A DNA stretch of 47,820 bases from positions 1 through 47,820 of the forward strand of contig NZ_JAHLEF010000039.1 in assembly GCF_018861755.1 (NCBI RefSeq). Direction: 5' to 3'. The stretch comes from Clostridium sp. CF012. Lineage in GTDB: Bacteria; Bacillota; Clostridia; Clostridiales; Clostridiaceae. The notes under the pieces were generated by a model. It did not search any database. It was not told where the DNA came from and worked only from the letters and a program-made list of their open reading frames with translations. Shown here in pieces: positions 1 to 6,386 of this stretch; the first letter of the stretch is position 1, and the number at the start of each line of letters is the position of its first letter. The translations under genes were made by a program, and so were the position numbers.

Positions 1-309
1 AGCTTTCATAAGGTCTGATTTTATTTCTCTAATCTTGTTACGTTCACGCCTATAATTAGAATAAGCCACTCCAATAGGCTTATGTCCATTTTCTAAAAGT
101 TTATCTTCAACAATATTTTGTATTTCCTCCACAGAAAGTTGCTGCTTGTCCAAATCCTCAATTCTTTCTAACACCTTTTGAGTTAGCTCTATAATTTCAC
201 TTTCTCTTAAATTAAAAGCTATCTCATCCGCAGCTCCTCTTATGGCATTTGTAATTTTTATCGAATCAAATTGAACCTCTCGTCCATCTCTTTTGAGTAC
301 ATGTAGCAT
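1..309 (-). CDS. nrdD: Anaerobic ribonucleoside-triphosphate reductase, N-terminal part (cut by window edge)
   Basis: The first 103 codons are present and the gene runs off the left edge. The protein begins MLHVLKRDGREVQFDSIKI and continues with an ATP-cone fold (about residues 1-95), the allosteric nucleotide-binding domain at the front of ribonucleotide reductases and NrdR. The spacing and the NYRRERNKIRE end of the cone fit class III NrdD, the oxygen-sensitive glycyl-radical enzyme that makes dNTPs in anaerobes. The ATG at 309 follows GAGGAGGCC at a good distance. A near-consensus NrdR box lies just upstream and a cobalamin riboswitch with a terminator lies further up. Because the catalytic part is missing, class III is inferred rather than seen; a class II enzyme is less likely because a B12 riboswitch normally represses B12-independent isozymes. 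Confidence 0.8.
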   Translation of the reverse strand, partial: MLHVLKRDGREVQFDSIKITNAIRGAADEIAFNLRESEIIELTQKVLERIEDLDKQQLSVEEIQNIVEDKLLENGHKPIGVAYSNYRRERNKIREIKSDLMKA

Positions 310-325
310 AACTAGGCCTCCTCGA

Positions 326-341
326 ACACATTATATTGTGT
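326..341. promoter_or_regulatory. NrdR box upstream of nrdD
   Basis: The 16-bp sequence acacattatattgtgt matches the known NrdR consensus ACACwATATATwGTGT at all but one inner position and is nearly palindromic. It lies 17 bp upstream of the nrdD start. NrdR boxes usually occur in pairs about 31 bp apart; the place where a second box should be (about 357-372) is only weakly similar. The site implies repression of nrdD when nucleotide pools are full. Confidence 0.7.
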
Positions 342-394
342 TTTCTTTATTCTATTTTATAAAAAATCTATAGTATAATTAGAAATTTTTCTCT

Positions 395-432
395 AACAAA
401 AAATTAATCCCTTTAGCATTTCTGCTAAAGGG
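395..432 (-). terminator. Terminator between cobalamin riboswitch and nrdD
   Basis: A perfect 10-bp stem (ccctttagca / tgctaaaggg, 409-432) is followed on the minus strand by a T-rich run (A-rich at 395-405 on the plus strand). It lies downstream of the minus-strand riboswitch and upstream of nrdD, so it is the likely regulated terminator. A weaker hairpin (cgca...tgcg followed by CTTTTT on the minus strand, about 463-485) lies between them. Confidence 0.65.
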
Positions 433-535
433 TATGACAATAATACTGACCATAATTGTAAAAAGCGCAAAAATAAAATGCGTGTTATACAATTATACGT
501 CACCCCCTATCACTCGTAGAGTTTGTGGTGCATTA

Positions 536-692
536 ATATAGGCAGGTCTTCTGACTCAAGAATCATTATTTAAGTACGCCTTCCCCGTTTCCAAGTGGCA
601 TAATGTACTAAAATTCATCTATTACAGCTACGAGATAGTTCAGGATTTTAACCTGATTCCCTTTTCATTAATTAATTTTAATTAAACCTATA
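536..692 (-). promoter_or_regulatory. Cobalamin riboswitch (minus strand, toward nrdD)
   Basis: Read on the minus strand, the segment has the landmarks of the B12 riboswitch in order: AAAAGGGAATCAGG near the 5' end, TGCCACTTGG followed by GGGGAAGGCG in the middle, and GAGTCAGAAGACCTGCC at the 3' end. A closing stem can form between TATAGGT and ACCTGCCTATA. Adenosylcobalamin binding normally favours termination or blocks translation. The next gene downstream is nrdD, so B12 would be expected to switch off a B12-independent reductase, as known for nrdABS in Streptomyces. Confidence 0.85.
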
Positions 693-865
693 TTTTATTA
701 TTTAATTTTTAAATTGTTTCAAACATGTGCTTATTGTATAAGTATAATATTGTTAATATAAAAAATCAACTGCTATATTAGCATTTTGAAGGGCTAAATT
801 TCTATTGCTTTTACATTTCTTTGATGCTAATATAGTAATTGTAATATAATAAAAATTGAATATTA

Positions 866-1022
866 GCTTTAGGTGCCCTATAACTAGGGTTAAAAGGGAA
901 AGTGGATAAAAACCACTGCAGCCCACCGCTACTGTATTAGAGGATGAAATCCAGAAAACCATTGGGAAACTGAGAAGGTTGGAGAGTAAGATGATGCTAA
1001 AGCCAGTAAACCTGCCTACTGT
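866..1022 (+). promoter_or_regulatory. Cobalamin riboswitch upstream of the Fis-type ORF
   Basis: The plus strand shows TAAAAGGGAAAGTGG, then ACTGCAGCCC-ACCGCTACTGT, ATTGGGAAACTGAGAAGGTTGG, and AAGCCAGTAAACCTGCC at the 3' end: the conserved cobalamin riboswitch core. It is divergent from the riboswitch at 536-692, leaving about 170 bp for both promoters. The next features are a terminator (1115-1140) and a 60-codon ORF, so this switch should control that ORF and possibly readthrough into the next riboswitch. Confidence 0.88.
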
Positions 1023-1114
1023 GTAAAATTTTAGTCTTCGGAGGGGGGACGGAAATACGTAAATTAACAATAATATTGGGTTATTCAATGCGCCAAAAAG
1101 TTAATTGCATTATT

Positions 1115-1140
1115 CCACATCCTTAGGGTGTGGTTTTTTA
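1115..1140 (+). terminator. Terminator after second cobalamin riboswitch
   Basis: The hairpin ccacatcc-tta-gggtgtgg is followed by TTTTTTA. It lies about 95 nt after the riboswitch and 75 nt before the Fis-type ORF, which is the usual position for an expression-platform terminator. Confidence 0.7.
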
Positions 1141-1214
1141 TTTGCTGTTTTTTTCACGGAAATTTATTATTTTAATTAGAAAGTATATACGAGATAGGGA
1201 GGCGTTTATAGTAT

Positions 1215-1397
1215 ATGGTGACAAGTTTAGATGAAAAATTCGAACTGGGCACTTATATGGCTAATATTGAAAGGGCAATTATTGAAAAAACATTAAGAAA
1301 GAATGCTTATAATATTAGCAAAACTTCAAGAGAACTGAGTATTTCAAGACAAGATTTGCAATATAAAATAAAAAAACATAATCTAGACCTGAGATGA
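1215..1397 (+). CDS. Stand-alone Fis-type helix-turn-helix protein (60 aa)
   Basis: The 60-residue protein resembles the C-terminal Fis/HTH_8 domain of sigma-54-dependent activators: IERAIIEKTLRKNAYNISKT is the usual first helix pair and SRELSISRQDLQYKIKKHNL the recognition helix-turn-helix. There is no receiver, PAS or AAA+ domain; an in-frame stop lies two codons before the ATG, so it is not the visible tail of a larger frame. GGGAGGCG lies about 10 nt upstream. It sits between two cobalamin riboswitches, so it is probably made when B12 is low. It may be a true small DNA-binding regulator or the surviving end of a decayed NtrC-type activator; the sequence alone does not decide. Confidence 0.6.
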   Translation: MVTSLDEKFELGTYMANIERAIIEKTLRKNAYNISKTSRELSISRQDLQYKIKKHNLDLR

Positions 1398-1514
1398 AGG
1401 ACATAAAGCATTATTTTAACCAAGGGGTTCCATCTTGAGAGGACATACAATTTTAATTATTATAAAAAAAGAAAATATACTCTGTAATAACATTAATAAC
1501 TTAATAAGAAATTA

Positions 1515-1662
1515 TCTAAGGTACCTTTTAAAGGTTTAATAGGGAAAGTGGTCTAAATCCACTGCAGCCCCCGCTACTGTACACGGAGACAAATCTATAC
1601 CACTGGCAAGCGCTGGGAAGGTTGGAGGAGAGTGACCCGCAAGCCAGGAGACCTGCCTAGAT
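1515..1662 (+). promoter_or_regulatory. Cobalamin riboswitch of the cbiQOMN operon
   Basis: Conserved B12 riboswitch elements occur in order: AATAGGGAAAGTGG, CCACTGCAGCCCCCGCTACTG, CACTGGCAAGCGCTGGGAAGG and AAGCCAGGAGACCTGCC. The sequence is the closest of the three to the consensus. It is followed by a strong terminator (1726-1760) and then cbiQ, so cobalamin should shut off cobalt uptake. Confidence 0.92.
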
Positions 1663-1725
1663 GATATACAGCTTTATCCTACGGAGGGACGGGATTGCAA
1701 TTATATATGCCTTTTTGCATTATAT

Positions 1726-1760
1726 TGCTTTCACATGGGATGTGAAGGCATTTTATTTTA
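1726..1760 (+). terminator. Riboswitch terminator upstream of cbiQ
   Basis: The stem tgctttcaca / tgtgaaggca (10 bp with one G-T pair, loop tggga) is followed by TTTTATTTTAT. It lies 65 nt after the cobalamin riboswitch and 195 nt before cbiQ. The intervening 1761-1955 also contains T-rich sequence but no convincing gene. Confidence 0.7.
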
Positions 1761-1955
1761 TAAAATCTTTTGCTCCACCTTTTGTAGGTCGAGTATTTTT
1801 ATTTTTTTGGATTATAGTTTTAAAATTCACATTATTCGGCCTAGAATTTTTAAATCCTACTGTAGGTTCAATTGTTCACAATGTTTCCTGCATTTTCATG
1901 GTTCTAAATTCTTCAAGAATGCTGACGTGAGGTAAAAATTCAAAGGAGGTGTTAC

Positions 1956-2858
1956 ATGGAAAAAATTATTATTTTATGTGCCATGTTTCTGGTGGCTGTC
2001 TTTTTCTTCAAATGGAAACATGGGAAGGGGCACACCAATGGCGATGGTAAACATCATCATCAACATAGAATAGGACATAAACATGGCGAAGGGTTTTCAA
2101 TTGATTTTTATGCTTACAGTTCCAAAATCAGACACTGGAATGCTACTTTTAAAGTATCTCTTTCTGTTCTAATACTGATTCTTTGTATTGCATTGGAAAA
2201 CCCCTATGTATCTGTTGTGGTCATTATTGCAATGGCATATTTGACCATTGTAAGAGGAGAGCTTCCAGTAAATGAATATTTGTCAATACTGGCGATTCCA
2301 ATCGTCTTTATTCTCCTTGGCACTTTTACCATTGCCATTGATTTTTCAAAGCAGCCCATGGGGCAGTATAACCTGTATCTTGGTTTCTGCTATGTGTTTA
2401 CTTCTCAGGCAAAGCTTAAGGAAGTGGTATTTTTGATTCTGAAGGTGTTTGCAGCTATCAGTGCCCTACAGATGATGACACTGTCGACACCATCTTCTGA
2501 GATTATCTATGTGCTTCGAAAGGCACATGTGCCAAAGCTTATTGTAGAACTGATGAACCTCATTTACCGTTACATTTTCATTTTAATGGATGTCTATGCC
2601 AAAATGAAAAACTCTGCAGAATCACGCCTAGGTTACTGTGATTTTAAAACTTCCTGTTATACATTTGGAAGCATTGCAAGCAATATGCTGGTTATTTCGC
2701 TTAAAAAGGCAAACACTTATTATGATGCCATGGAGGCCAGATGTTATGATGGAGATCTTATATTTTTGGAGGAAGATAAAAAGGTAGAGATAATACAGAT
2801 TGCCTCTGCAGTAGCCTTCATAAGTTCTTTGATTCTGCTCTGGTGCTTTACAAGATAG
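1956..2858 (+). CDS. cbiQ: Cobalt ECF transporter T component CbiQ with His-rich N-terminus
   Basis: The protein is the transmembrane coupling subunit of the energy-coupling-factor cobalt importer, linking the CbiO ATPase to the CbiM substrate subunit. After a first membrane segment (residues 1-19) comes a histidine-rich stretch, about residues 22-46 (HGKGHTNGDGKHHHQHRIGH and on), then several membrane helices and the conserved EcfT motif in the form DAMEARCY near residue 238. At 300 residues it is longer than a usual CbiQ (about 220-260), mainly because of this N-terminal extension, which could bind Co2+ or Ni2+. AAAGGAGGTG precedes the ATG. It is first in the operon and 12 nt ahead of cbiO. 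Confidence 0.88.
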   Translation: MEKIIILCAMFLVAVFFFKWKHGKGHTNGDGKHHHQHRIGHKHGEGFSIDFYAYSSKIRHWNATFKVSLSVLILILCIALENPYVSVVVIIAMAYLTIVRGELPVNEYLSILAIPIVFILLGTFTIAIDFSKQPMGQYNLYLGFCYVFTSQAKLKEVVFLILKVFAAISALQMMTLSTPSSEIIYVLRKAHVPKLIVELMNLIYRYIFILMDVYAKMKNSAESRLGYCDFKTSCYTFGSIASNMLVISLKKANTYYDAMEARCYDGDLIFLEEDKKVEIIQIASAVAFISSLILLWCFTR

Positions 2859-2870
2859 AAAGGAGCTATT

Positions 2871-3698
2871 ATGGAAAAACCAATATTAATGGTCGAAGAT
2901 CTATACTACACCTACGGAAATGGAAAGTCTGCACTAGACGGCGTAAGCGTGGATATCCATGAAGGTGAGAAAATCGCTGTCATTGGTTCCAATGGATCTG
3001 GAAAATCCACATTTTTCTTGAACATAAACGGTGTATTTACACCGGAACAGGGAAAAATCATTTACCGGGGTACTGTGGTCAATAAAAAGAATTTAAAAGG
3101 GCTTAGAAAAAAAATCGGAATCGTATTTCAGGATGCGGACAATCAAATAATTGCATCTACAGTTAGGGCAGAAGTTGGATTCGGGCCGATGAATTTAAAA
3201 CTTCCCAAAGAGGAAGTATTGGAACGGGTTGAGGAAGCACTGGCATATATGAACATCTCAAATTTTAAAGATCGTCCGCCACACTATTTGAGTGGGGGTG
3301 AAAAGAAGCGTGTCACCATTGCCGGTATAATTGCTATGAAATCGGAAATCATTATCTTTGATGAACCGACTGCATCACTGGACCCTTTAAATGCACTGAT
3401 GTTAGAAGAAGTTTTGGACAAGCTTGCTTTGGAGGGTAAGACAATGCTGATTTCCACCCATGATGTAGATTTCGCATACAGATGGGCTAAGCGAGTCCTT
3501 GTATTCTGCCAGGGGAAAATTATCGCAGATGGAACACCGCTAGAAATTTTCCGAAACACTGAAATTTTAAAACAGGCAAATCTAAAACAGCCAGCCATGC
3601 TGGATGTCTATGAATTGCTTGTAGAAAAACATCTGCTGGAAGATACTAAAGCCTATCCGAAAAGTACACAGGAATTCAAGGAAATGCTTGAAAAATAG
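2871..3698 (+). CDS. cbiO: Cobalt ECF transporter ATPase CbiO
   Basis: This is the ABC ATPase that powers cobalt uptake. Visible motifs, in order: Walker A GSNGSGKST (about 39-47), Q-loop QDADNQI, signature LSGGEKKR, Walker B IIIFDEPTASLD, and switch histidine STHDVD. The FQDADNQI/ECF-type Q-loop is characteristic of CbiO and EcfA proteins. At 275 residues it has the normal length, including the C-terminal tail of ECF ATPases. The start follows AAAGGAG. It lies between cbiQ and cbiM, the reverse of the more common cbiM-N-Q-O order. Confidence 0.93.
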   Translation: MEKPILMVEDLYYTYGNGKSALDGVSVDIHEGEKIAVIGSNGSGKSTFFLNINGVFTPEQGKIIYRGTVVNKKNLKGLRKKIGIVFQDADNQIIASTVRAEVGFGPMNLKLPKEEVLERVEEALAYMNISNFKDRPPHYLSGGEKKRVTIAGIIAMKSEIIIFDEPTASLDPLNALMLEEVLDKLALEGKTMLISTHDVDFAYRWAKRVLVFCQGKIIADGTPLEIFRNTEILKQANLKQPAMLDVYELLVEKHLLEDTKAYPKSTQEFKEMLEK

Positions 3699-3763
3699 TT
3701 AGTTTTTCTAGGTGTTTTAACTTAGATTAATATAAATTTAAAAAAACAAAGGGGGAAATAAAA

Positions 3764-4516
3764 ATGAATCAAAAAGAAAAGAAAATTGTCTTTATTGCCA
3801 TAGCTTTTGCATTAATTTTCGGAGTAACTCCCGTAGCAAACGCAATGCACATCATGGAAGGATATCTACCACTTAAATTCTGTATAGTATGGGGTGTTAT
3901 CTGTGTTCCGTTTTTACTAGCAGGTTACATTTCAATTAAGAAAACATTGTCATTAAATCGTAAATCGATTTCTATTCTTGCTATGGCGGGTGCCTTCATT
4001 TTCGTAATTTCATCTTTAAAGATTCCGTCAGTAACAGGAAGTTGCTCACATATGACTGGTACCGGACTTGGTGCAATTTTATTTGGACCTATGGCTGTCA
4101 GTATCCTGGGGATCATTGTGCTGCTTTTTCAGGCAATCCTGCTTGCTCATGGCGGCCTGACCTCTCTTGGTGCTAATACGTTTTCTATGGCTATTGCAGG
4201 ACCGCTTATTACTTATGGAATCTATAAATTATGCCAAAAGCTGAAAGTCAATAAATATGTAGGTATTTTTCTTGCAGCATCAATTGGCGACTTATTTACC
4301 TACTGTGTAACTAGTATTCAGCTTGCACTTGCATATCCGTCAGCCAGCGGTGGTATCGCAGCCTCTGCAGCTAAATTCCTTGCAGTATTTGCACCGACAC
4401 AGCTTCCATTGGCAATTATCGAAGGAATTTTGACAGTTGTTATCATTATGGGTCTTGAAACATATGCAAAATCCGAACTCACAGATCTTGGATTCCTAAA
4501 AGGAGGAGAAAATTAA
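3764..4516 (+). CDS. cbiM: Cobalt transporter substrate-binding subunit CbiM
   Basis: CbiM is the membrane S component that binds Co2+ through its mature N-terminus. The protein starts with a signal-like segment ending in VANA, followed by MHIMEGYLP: the Met-His pair at the mature end is the metal-chelating motif of the CbiM/NikM family. The signature [16 protein letters not shown] and [17 protein letters not shown], with further metal-ligand histidines, are present. At 250 residues with about seven membrane helices it is full length. AAAGGGGGAA precedes the ATG. Its stop overlaps the start of cbiN (TAATG). Confidence 0.93.
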   Translation: MNQKEKKIVFIAIAFALIFGVTPVANAMHIMEGYLPLKFCIVWGVICVPFLLAGYISIKKTLSLNRKSISILAMAGAFIFVISSLKIPSVTGSCSHMTGTGLGAILFGPMAVSILGIIVLLFQAILLAHGGLTSLGANTFSMAIAGPLITYGIYKLCQKLKVNKYVGIFLAASIGDLFTYCVTSIQLALAYPSASGGIAASAAKFLAVFAPTQLPLAIIEGILTVVIIMGLETYAKSELTDLGFLKGGEN

Positions 4517-4839
4517 TGGTAAAGACGAAAAAAAAAGTTATCATTCTATTAATTATTGCTGCATTAATTGCCATTATACCATTATTCACGTTAAAAGGTG
4601 CTGAATTTGGTGGCTCAGATGATGCAGGAAGCAAAGTTGTTTCCGAGATTACAGGTACTGATTATAAACCTTGGGCTACACCTGTTATGGAAACTTGGAT
4701 TGGCGGAGAATTACCAGGCGAAATTGAGAGTTTACTCTTTTGTCTACAGACAGGTATTGGAGTAGGTGTTCTTTTCTTTTTCCTCGGAAGATTCGTAGAG
4801 AGAACTAAAAAAGAAAATCAGGAGAATAAAACTGAATAA
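4516..4839 (+). CDS. cbiN: Cobalt transport protein CbiN
   Basis: CbiN is the small accessory subunit with two membrane helices that stimulates metal loading of CbiM. Here the first helix is at about residues 7-26, the outside loop carries ADDAGS-type and YKPWATPV/WIGGELPGEIES sequences typical of CbiN, and the second helix is LLFCLQTGIGVGVLFFFLG. The 107-residue length is normal. Its ATG shares a base with the cbiM stop codon and the ribosome binding site AAAAGGAGGAG lies in the end of cbiM, so translation is coupled. No clear terminator follows. Confidence 0.9.
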   Translation: MVKTKKKVIILLIIAALIAIIPLFTLKGAEFGGSDDAGSKVVSEITGTDYKPWATPVMETWIGGELPGEIESLLFCLQTGIGVGVLFFFLGRFVERTKKENQENKTE

Positions 4840-4984
4840 TGTTTTTTTAATATATTCTTTTAACAGCAATAAAGGTAGTTGGAAGCAGAAATTTTTAATT
4901 GTACTAAGAAAGCTTAAAGTGCCTAAGTTATTTGTTTACCTAATGGGCCTAAACTTGAGATAAATGCTAGGAGGTATTATAAAT

Positions 4985-5125
4985 ATGGGCAAAATAAATA
5001 AATTAATAAAATTTTCATTGGATGATTTATTTACAGCTACGTATTTAAACTTAAAAAGAGCAAGTGCATATGGCTGCTTTCCGGAACCACCTCAAATTCT
5101 AAAATTATGCTTAAATAATATTTAG
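4985..5125 (+). CDS. Small hypothetical protein (46 aa)
   Basis: An ORF of 46 codons begins MGKINKLIKFSLDDL and ends with FPEPPQILKLCLNNI. It has a perfect AGGAGG eight to ten bases before the ATG, which is the main support. A basic start is followed by a possible short amphipathic helix and two cysteines. I do not recognise the family. It lies 145 bp after cbiN and directly ahead of another small ORF. Confidence 0.4.
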   Translation: MGKINKLIKFSLDDLFTATYLNLKRASAYGCFPEPPQILKLCLNNI

Positions 5126-5145
5126 AGTTTGAAGGGAGAATTATT

Positions 5146-5313
5146 ATGGATATGTACAAAAACTTAGATAAGAAATTTCAAGTCAATATAACAGGAAATA
5201 GAGAAGCCGATAGGATTATTGTAGAGGAATTCAACAAAAACTATGTTGTAAATAAGGTTCAATTAAAAAAGATTTTATGGAAGAAATTCAAAGAAACTTT
5301 TAAAAAAAAGTAA
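5146..5313 (+). CDS. Small basic hypothetical protein (55 aa)
   Basis: The 55-residue product starts MDMYKNLDKKFQVNITGN and ends with a lysine-rich tail (KKILWKKFKETFKKK). GAAGGGAG lies upstream at fair spacing. It is 20 bp after the 46-aa ORF and may be cotranscribed with it. It contains no motif I recognise; the predicted charge suggests a nucleic-acid or membrane-surface contact, which is speculation. It precedes a decayed GntR-type regulator. Confidence 0.4.
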   Translation: MDMYKNLDKKFQVNITGNREADRIIVEEFNKNYVVNKVQLKKILWKKFKETFKKK

Positions 5314-5345
5314 AGGATGATAGAAATGAGAAATATGCTTTGAGT

Positions 5346-5508
5346 GGAATTTTTATTAACTTTAAAATAAGTAAAGAAAGTGGGGTACCACTATACATTC
5401 AAATTAAAAAGCAGATTATAGAAGAAATAAAAAAAGGAACTATCAGGAATGAAACCAGAAGAATTTTTAGACATAGTAAATAAAAGGCTAGATAAAGAAA
5501 ACATATAA
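5346..5508 (+). pseudogene. Collapsed GntR-family regulator (head and tail only)
   Basis: One frame gives the typical start of a GntR/YtrA-type regulator, KISKESGVPLYIQIKKQIIE followed by EIKKGTI. A second frame, beginning right after it, gives GMKPEEFLDIVNKRLDKENI and a stop, which resembles the tail of the same family. The roughly 70-90 residues between them, including most of the winged helix, are missing. The simplest reading is one internal deletion plus a frame change. No function is expected. Confidence 0.6.
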
Positions 5509-5574
5509 TTGATAAAATCATAAAAGTATACGTAGAGTGCAATATAAAACAAGCTTATTTAATTATCTAAAATT

Positions 5575-5673
5575 ACAAGGATAGGTGCACTGATATTTTT
5601 ATGGGCTTCTCTTAGTTTTACAATTTTTATTATTCCAAATATTTCTAAAATTGTGTATGATTTTTTAGAATAA
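5575..5673 (+). pseudogene. C-terminal fragment of a membrane protein
   Basis: An open frame of 33 codons with no start reads TRIGALIFLWASLSFTIFII and ends KIVYDFLE, a single hydrophobic segment with a short tail. It lies behind the GntR remnant, where a partner transporter gene would be expected. Its first 53 bp recur at 9451-9503, again without a start codon. The family is not identified. Confidence 0.35.
5579..5631 (+). repeat. 53-bp dispersed repeat, copy 1
   Basis: The segment starting ggataggtgcactgatattt is repeated at 9451-9503 in the same orientation with one mismatch (a at 5620, t at 9492). Both copies encode the same hydrophobic peptide frame, then diverge. Confidence 0.85.
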
Positions 5674-5692
5674 GAGATCTGTTTAAAGAGAT

Positions 5693-5728
5693 AAAAGCTG
5701 TGAATTTTAAATTCGCAGCTTTTATTAT
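5693..5728 (+). terminator. Terminator after the GntR/membrane remnant
   Basis: A 15-bp stem (aaaagctgtgaattt / aaattcgcagctttt, one G-T pair) is followed by TATTATTATAG. It closes the plus-strand run that starts with the cobalt operon or the small ORFs. Confidence 0.65.
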
Positions 5729-5815
5729 TATAGAGTATACATTATACTCCTTACGTAAAACTGTACTATAATATGGAATCATAAACCTTAAAAGGGAATA
5801 ATTTCTAAATTACTA

Positions 5816-5844
5816 TTGATTTGTTATAAAAATCATGATACACT
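5816..5844 (+). promoter_or_regulatory. Possible promoter for a short plus-strand RNA
   Basis: TTGATT (5816-5821) and TACACT (5839-5844) are 17 bp apart, and TG lies at the extended -10 position (5836-5837). Initiation would fall at about 5851, at the left inverted repeat. The resulting RNA would run about 100 nt to the terminator at 5911-5952, antisense to the 3' end of the 61-aa gene. Confidence 0.35.
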
Positions 5845-5849
5845 TATTG

Positions 5850-5863
5850 AGTGAGCGGATTGC
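5850..5863 (+). repeat. Left arm of 14-bp inverted repeat around the 61-aa gene
   Basis: The sequence agtgagcggattgc is the exact reverse complement of 6151-6164. The two arms are separated by 287 bp that contain only the small membrane-protein gene and its terminator. Confidence 0.9.
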
Positions 5864-5910
5864 TGTACTGTTCAATTTGCTTATGAGATTAGATATAATT
5901 GTGTTTAGAT

Positions 5911-5952
5911 GCAATAGGAAGCTCGCCGGAGCTACTTATTGCTTTCTTTTTT
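5911..5952 (+). terminator. Terminator converging on the 61-aa gene
   Basis: The hairpin gcaatag..agctc-gccg-gagct..ttattgc is followed on the plus strand by TTTCTTTTTT. It overlaps the stop codon of the minus-strand gene at 5932-6117 and has no T-run on the minus strand, so it serves a plus-strand transcript. Confidence 0.6.
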
Positions 5953-6117
5953 GTCAATACTTAATGAGGTTTCAGCGGAAAGCTCATTATTTTTTATAGT
6001 TGTTTTTGATTGAAACATAGCTTTCATTATCTCTTGTTTGTAGCAGAAACCAAGCAGCATAGCAACAATACCCAACATTGTTAGACAGAGAACAATAATA
6101 ATAAAATCTAGATTCAC
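5932..6117 (-). CDS. Small membrane protein (61 aa), possible type I toxin
   Basis: The product starts (GTG codon) MNLDFIIIVLCLTMLGIVAM, a single N-terminal membrane helix of about 20 residues, followed by a charged, mostly polar tail ending SIDKKESNK. AAGGAGTG lies 8 nt before the GTG. A membrane helix plus short charged tail is the general design of type I toxins such as TxpA, and a convergent plus-strand terminator and possible promoter overlap its 3' end. A 14-bp perfect inverted repeat encloses the gene. I do not recognise a named family. It might equally be a harmless small membrane protein. Confidence 0.5.
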   Translation of the reverse strand: MNLDFIIIVLCLTMLGIVAMLLGFCYKQEIMKAMFQSKTTIKNNELSAETSLSIDKKESNK

Positions 6118-6150
6118 AAGACCACACTCCTTTTTAAATTTATTTTAGGT

Positions 6151-6164
6151 GCAATCCGCTCACT
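6151..6164 (-). repeat. Right arm of 14-bp inverted repeat around the 61-aa gene
   Basis: gcaatccgctcact is the exact reverse complement of 5850-5863 and lies about 35 bp before the GTG start of the 61-aa gene, so it would be in the 5' leader of its mRNA. Confidence 0.9.
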
Positions 6165-6386
6165 TTTTGAATAGAGTTTGGAAATGATATAAGGTTGTAC
6201 ACTAATTGTATCATATATATTTTAGGATGTATTGAACATTGCATAAAACACCTAATTTTTGTCATTAATATCAATGTGTTATTTAATTTGATTAACTAAA
6301 ATATTCAAATTACTAGAAGGTATTTTCAAATTAATATAGAATATGTAATTAAGGGTAAATCAATACAAAGGGGGGATGATAACTAT

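Noticed and set aside
753-1088. 111-codon ORF on the minus strand
   Set aside because: It runs antisense through a clear cobalamin riboswitch, has no ribosome binding site and no protein-like pattern.
1661-1935. Two overlapping plus-strand ORFs between the third riboswitch and cbiQ
   Set aside because: They cover the riboswitch end and its terminator; the composition is low-complexity Phe/Ile and there is no ribosome binding site.
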